NCBI GenBank assembly: GCA_027318675.1
Contig: DAHVOT010000037.1
Coordinates: forward strand, 1-6,932
Length of the DNA: 6,932 nucleotides
Source: an archaeon
GTDB taxonomy: Archaea; Nanobdellota; Nanobdellia; Pacearchaeales; GW2011-AR1
Direction: 5' to 3'
Position numbers and translations under genes: made by a program. Positions within the stretch are counted from its first letter, which is position 1. Every line of letters starts with the position of its first letter. The notes under the pieces are model-generated. The model did not search any database. It saw only the letters and a program-made list of their open reading frames with translations, and had not been told where the DNA came from. This document shows positions 5,382 through 6,932 of the stretch, one piece after another.

Positions 5382-5916
5382 CACTAATAAACTAAAGTTT
5401 ACACAACTTGAAAGCGAAATATTTTCTTTGCTTTGTCTAAAATCAGGAGAAAAATTAAGTCAAAGAGAAATGGCAAAAATTCTAGATGTCTCTCCAACTG
5501 CCATTGCAAAAAGCTTAAAAAAATTAATAAGTAATGAATTTGCAGTCCTTGAAAAAACAAAGACTATCAATTTTATTTCTCTAAATATTCATAATAAGCA
5601 AGTGATTGAAATAAAAAGAAGTGAAAATATCAAAAATATTTACTTATCCGGATTATCAGATTATTTAGAAGAATATCTTGCAGGTTCAACAATAATCTTA
5701 TTTGGAAGCTATTCAAAAGGAGAAGACACAAACAGGTCAGATATTGATATTGCAGTTATTGAAAGAAAAACAAAAGCCCTTGATTTAGAAAAATACGAAA
5801 AAAGACTTAATAGGAAAATAATGATTAACTTTTATGATTCATGGAAAGATATTCATAAAAATCTAAAAAACAATATCCTAAATGGTATTGTTTTGCATGG
5901 GGGAGTGGATTTATGA
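5377..5916 (+). CDS. wHTH-MNT nucleotidyltransferase, antitoxin of an MNT/HEPN pair
   Basis: The protein has 179 residues in two parts. Residues about 5-60 form a winged helix-turn-helix with a recognition-helix-like LSQREMAKILDVSPTAIAKS. Residues about 95-175 form a minimal nucleotidyltransferase (MNT) domain with the signature GSYSKGEDTNRSDID (Gly110-Ser111, Asp122, Asp124). In known MNT/HEPN pairs the MNT partner neutralises the HEPN toxin, in studied cases by adding AMP to it. The DNA-binding domain fused to it suggests autorepression through the TAAACTATAGTTTA sites around the start. Where a third catalytic carboxylate is often found, the sequence reads IMINFYD with Asn151, so activity may be reduced or the aspartate may lie elsewhere. 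It overlaps the HEPN gene by four bases. The module lies between the two 48-bp repeats. Confidence 0.85.
   Translation: MDTNKLKFTQLESEIFSLLCLKSGEKLSQREMAKILDVSPTAIAKSLKKLISNEFAVLEKTKTINFISLNIHNKQVIEIKRSENIKNIYLSGLSDYLEEYLAGSTIILFGSYSKGEDTNRSDIDIAVIERKTKALDLEKYEKRLNRKIMINFYDSWKDIHKNLKNNILNGIVLHGGVDL
5388..5401. promoter_or_regulatory. MNT/HEPN operator O3 (inside the coding region)
   Basis: TAAACTAAAGTTTA, a 14-bp palindrome apart from its central pair, lies 40 bp after O1 and within codons 4-9 of the MNT gene. It completes an array with 20-bp periodicity, which would place repressors on one face of the DNA. Confidence 0.5.
5899..5906 (+). promoter_or_regulatory. Shine-Dalgarno-like site for the HEPN gene
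   Basis: GGGGGAGT ends six bases before the internal ATG at 5913 and is the clearest ribosome-binding site in the window. It is expected for a second operon gene, whereas the leaderless first genes lack one. Confidence 0.5.
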
Positions 5917-6347
5917 GCGATTCAAAAGATTTTCAAAGATTCATAGAAGAAGGAATTGTTAAGAAAATAACTAAAGACAAACAAAGGGCAGAAAATTTAT
6001 ATGAAGAATCCAAAAGGAAGTTTGGACTATTAGAAAAAACAACAGAGATAATGGGAGTAGATGATGATAATGCTAATGATTATATTGAAGATTGCTATAA
6101 TATAATTATATTTTTAATAAGGGGAAAAATGCTAGAAAAAGGATATTCTAGTTCAGGACAAGGAGCCCATGAAGCTGAGATTTGTTTCTCAAAAGAACTT
6201 GGTTTTAATGATAATGAGATTCAACTTTTAGATAAATTAAGATATTTTAGAAATGGAATTCTTTATTATGGAAAAAGATTTGACAAAGAATATGCTGAAA
6301 AAATAATAAATTTCACAAAGAAGAAATTCAAGGAATTAATAAGATAA
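5913..6347 (+). CDS. HEPN-domain protein, toxin of the MNT/HEPN pair
   Basis: This 144-residue, mostly helical protein follows the MNT gene with an ATGA overlap, the usual order and size for an MNT-associated HEPN partner. HEPN toxins are generally RNases that act as dimers through an R-x4-6-H motif. Here the motif region reads LRYFRNGILYYGKRF: Arg113-Asn114 are present, but the histidine is replaced by Leu/Tyr (Leu117, Tyr118, Tyr119). The protein may therefore be a weakened RNase, use tyrosine, or act non-catalytically. Another conserved-looking stretch is GYSSSGQGAHEAEICF at 77-92. The preceding GGGGGAGT and the overlap with the MNT stop fix the start. The pairing is strongly supported by context; the toxic activity is an inference. 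Confidence 0.8.
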   Translation: MSDSKDFQRFIEEGIVKKITKDKQRAENLYEESKRKFGLLEKTTEIMGVDDDNANDYIEDCYNIIIFLIRGKMLEKGYSSSGQGAHEAEICFSKELGFNDNEIQLLDKLRYFRNGILYYGKRFDKEYAEKIINFTKKKFKELIR

Positions 6348-6383
6348 CAGAATTACCTCTCAAGCAGCTTCAACTGATAATTC

Positions 6384-6431
6384 TTCTTAAGAAATCCAGA
6401 TTAAAATGAATCTTGTAAATTAATATTATAA
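6384..6431. repeat. Direct repeat B, copy 2
   Basis: This 48-bp copy of 5280-5327 (one mismatch) lies 1104 bp downstream in the same orientation. It still reads LKKSRLK-stop in one frame but has no gene body upstream. It marks the right boundary of the MNT/HEPN unit and lies just before the radical SAM promoter. Confidence 0.92.
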
Positions 6432-6432
6432 G

Positions 6433-6442
6433 TAAACTATAG
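6433..6442. promoter_or_regulatory. Operator-like half site upstream of the radical SAM gene
   Basis: TAAACTATAG matches ten bases of the MNT/HEPN operator O1. It follows directly after repeat B copy 2 and precedes the radical SAM TATA box, so the MNT regulator might also bind here. A ten-base A/T-rich match could be chance. Confidence 0.35.
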
Positions 6443-6443
6443 C

Positions 6444-6455
6444 AATATTTAAAAA
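6444..6455 (+). promoter_or_regulatory. TATA box of the radical SAM gene
   Basis: aatatttaaaaa ends 21 bases before the ATG at 6477, the same leaderless spacing as at the other genes. The gap 6348-6476 contains this promoter, repeat B copy 2 and no other gene. Confidence 0.45.
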
Positions 6456-6476
6456 TAGCGCATTTGTAGTAATTTT

Positions 6477-6932
6477 ATGATAGTAAATCCTGAATTGTTT
6501 GTAATTCCAAACAAGGATAACTTCATATTATATCTTCCCCTGGAAAAAAGGTCTGCTCTCGAAGTAACCCCAGGAGTTTTGTCTATTCTTAAGAATGCTT
6601 CTTCAATATCCCCCCAAGATTCTTCTGATGGTCTTGTAAAAAAACTTATAGGAACAAAGGTAATTGTTCCTGAAGATTACAAGATAATGGAGTTTCCAAA
6701 GAAAACCCAAGCTTATCTTCCAACAAGTGTAACCCTTCTTCCCACAACAGACTGTAATCTAAATTGCATATATTGCTATGCTTCTTCTGGAGAGCACAGA
6801 GTTAACATGCCTTTTGATACAGCTAAAGCCTCAATTGACTTCATAACAGAAAATGCACTTAAACTAGGACAAAAAAATATCAAGGTGAGCTTTCATGGTG
6901 GGGGAGAACCCTTCATGAACTACAAACTGATA
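6477..6932 (+). CDS. Radical SAM protein, 3' truncated by the window edge
   Basis: The 152 codons present (no stop before the window end) encode the N-terminus of a radical SAM enzyme. The 4Fe-4S cluster motif CxxxCxxC is intact (Cys93, Cys97, Cys100, in TTDCNLNCIYCYA), and the SAM-binding GGE-type loop appears as FHGGGEPF (141-145). Such enzymes split S-adenosylmethionine to a 5'-deoxyadenosyl radical. The roughly 80-residue leader (FVIPNKDNFILYLPLEKRSA onward) resembles the N-terminal region of peptide- or protein-modifying radical SAM/SPASM proteins, such as sulfatase-maturase-like enzymes. The C-terminal part that would show a SPASM domain is outside the window, so the substrate is open. 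ATG 6477 is supported by a TATA-like box at leaderless distance. It lies immediately after the distal 48-bp repeat. Confidence 0.85.
   Translation, partial: MIVNPELFVIPNKDNFILYLPLEKRSALEVTPGVLSILKNASSISPQDSSDGLVKKLIGTKVIVPEDYKIMEFPKKTQAYLPTSVTLLPTTDCNLNCIYCYASSGEHRVNMPFDTAKASIDFITENALKLGQKNIKVSFHGGGEPFMNYKLI

Overview
The window looks like part of an archaeal genome, most likely from the DPANN group (Woesearchaeota/Pacearchaeota-like). It is AT-rich, and nearly every gene or operon has an A/T-rich TATA-like box about 20-30 bases before its ATG with no room for a leader, which points to leaderless archaeal transcripts. The family content fits: an exosortase/archaeosortase, a Fic protein, an MNT/HEPN pair, and a protein whose tail resembles the variable proteins of DPANN diversity-generating retroelements. 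The taxonomic call is inference from gene style, not from a marker gene.

Layout from left to right. Minus strand: archaeosortase-family membrane protease (15-962). Plus strand: Fic AMPylase-like gene (1139-2086) whose TATA box sits between two identical 18-bp putative operators. Minus strand: NIF3/DUF34 dinuclear-metal protein (2098-2949), convergent with Fic. Plus strand: a three-gene operon with 4-base overlaps, holding two small related proteins (3076-3285, 3282-3521) and a caspase/CHAT-like cysteine peptidase (3518-4165). Minus strand: a probable retroelement-diversified protein (4181-4871) with a GC-rich, adenine-poor 3' end. Plus strand: a 112-residue orphan (4967-5305), then a wHTH-MNT nucleotidyltransferase and HEPN pair (5377-5916, 5913-6347), then a radical SAM gene (6477 onward) cut by the window edge.

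The most unusual structure is that two toxin-type modules each sit between direct repeats made from the 3' end of a neighbouring gene. The Fic gene lies between two copies of a 34-bp stretch of the NIF3 gene's 3' end (1027-1060 and 2131-2164). The MNT/HEPN pair lies between two copies of a 48-bp stretch covering the last codons, stop and trailer of the 112-residue gene (5280-5327 and 6384-6431). In both cases the copies are offset by exactly 1104 bp. No recombinase is present in either unit. This resembles cassette insertion at gene ends, with the target gene's end kept intact.

Together the genes read as an accessory region rich in conflict-type genes: a Fic enzyme, an MNT/HEPN toxin-antitoxin pair, a candidate caspase-like module with two small partners, and a diversified protein. 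They lie next to more ordinary genes (NIF3, archaeosortase, radical SAM). No RNA genes, CRISPR array, transposase, reverse transcriptase or retroelement template repeat were seen in the window. All non-coding gaps are shorter than 300 bases.
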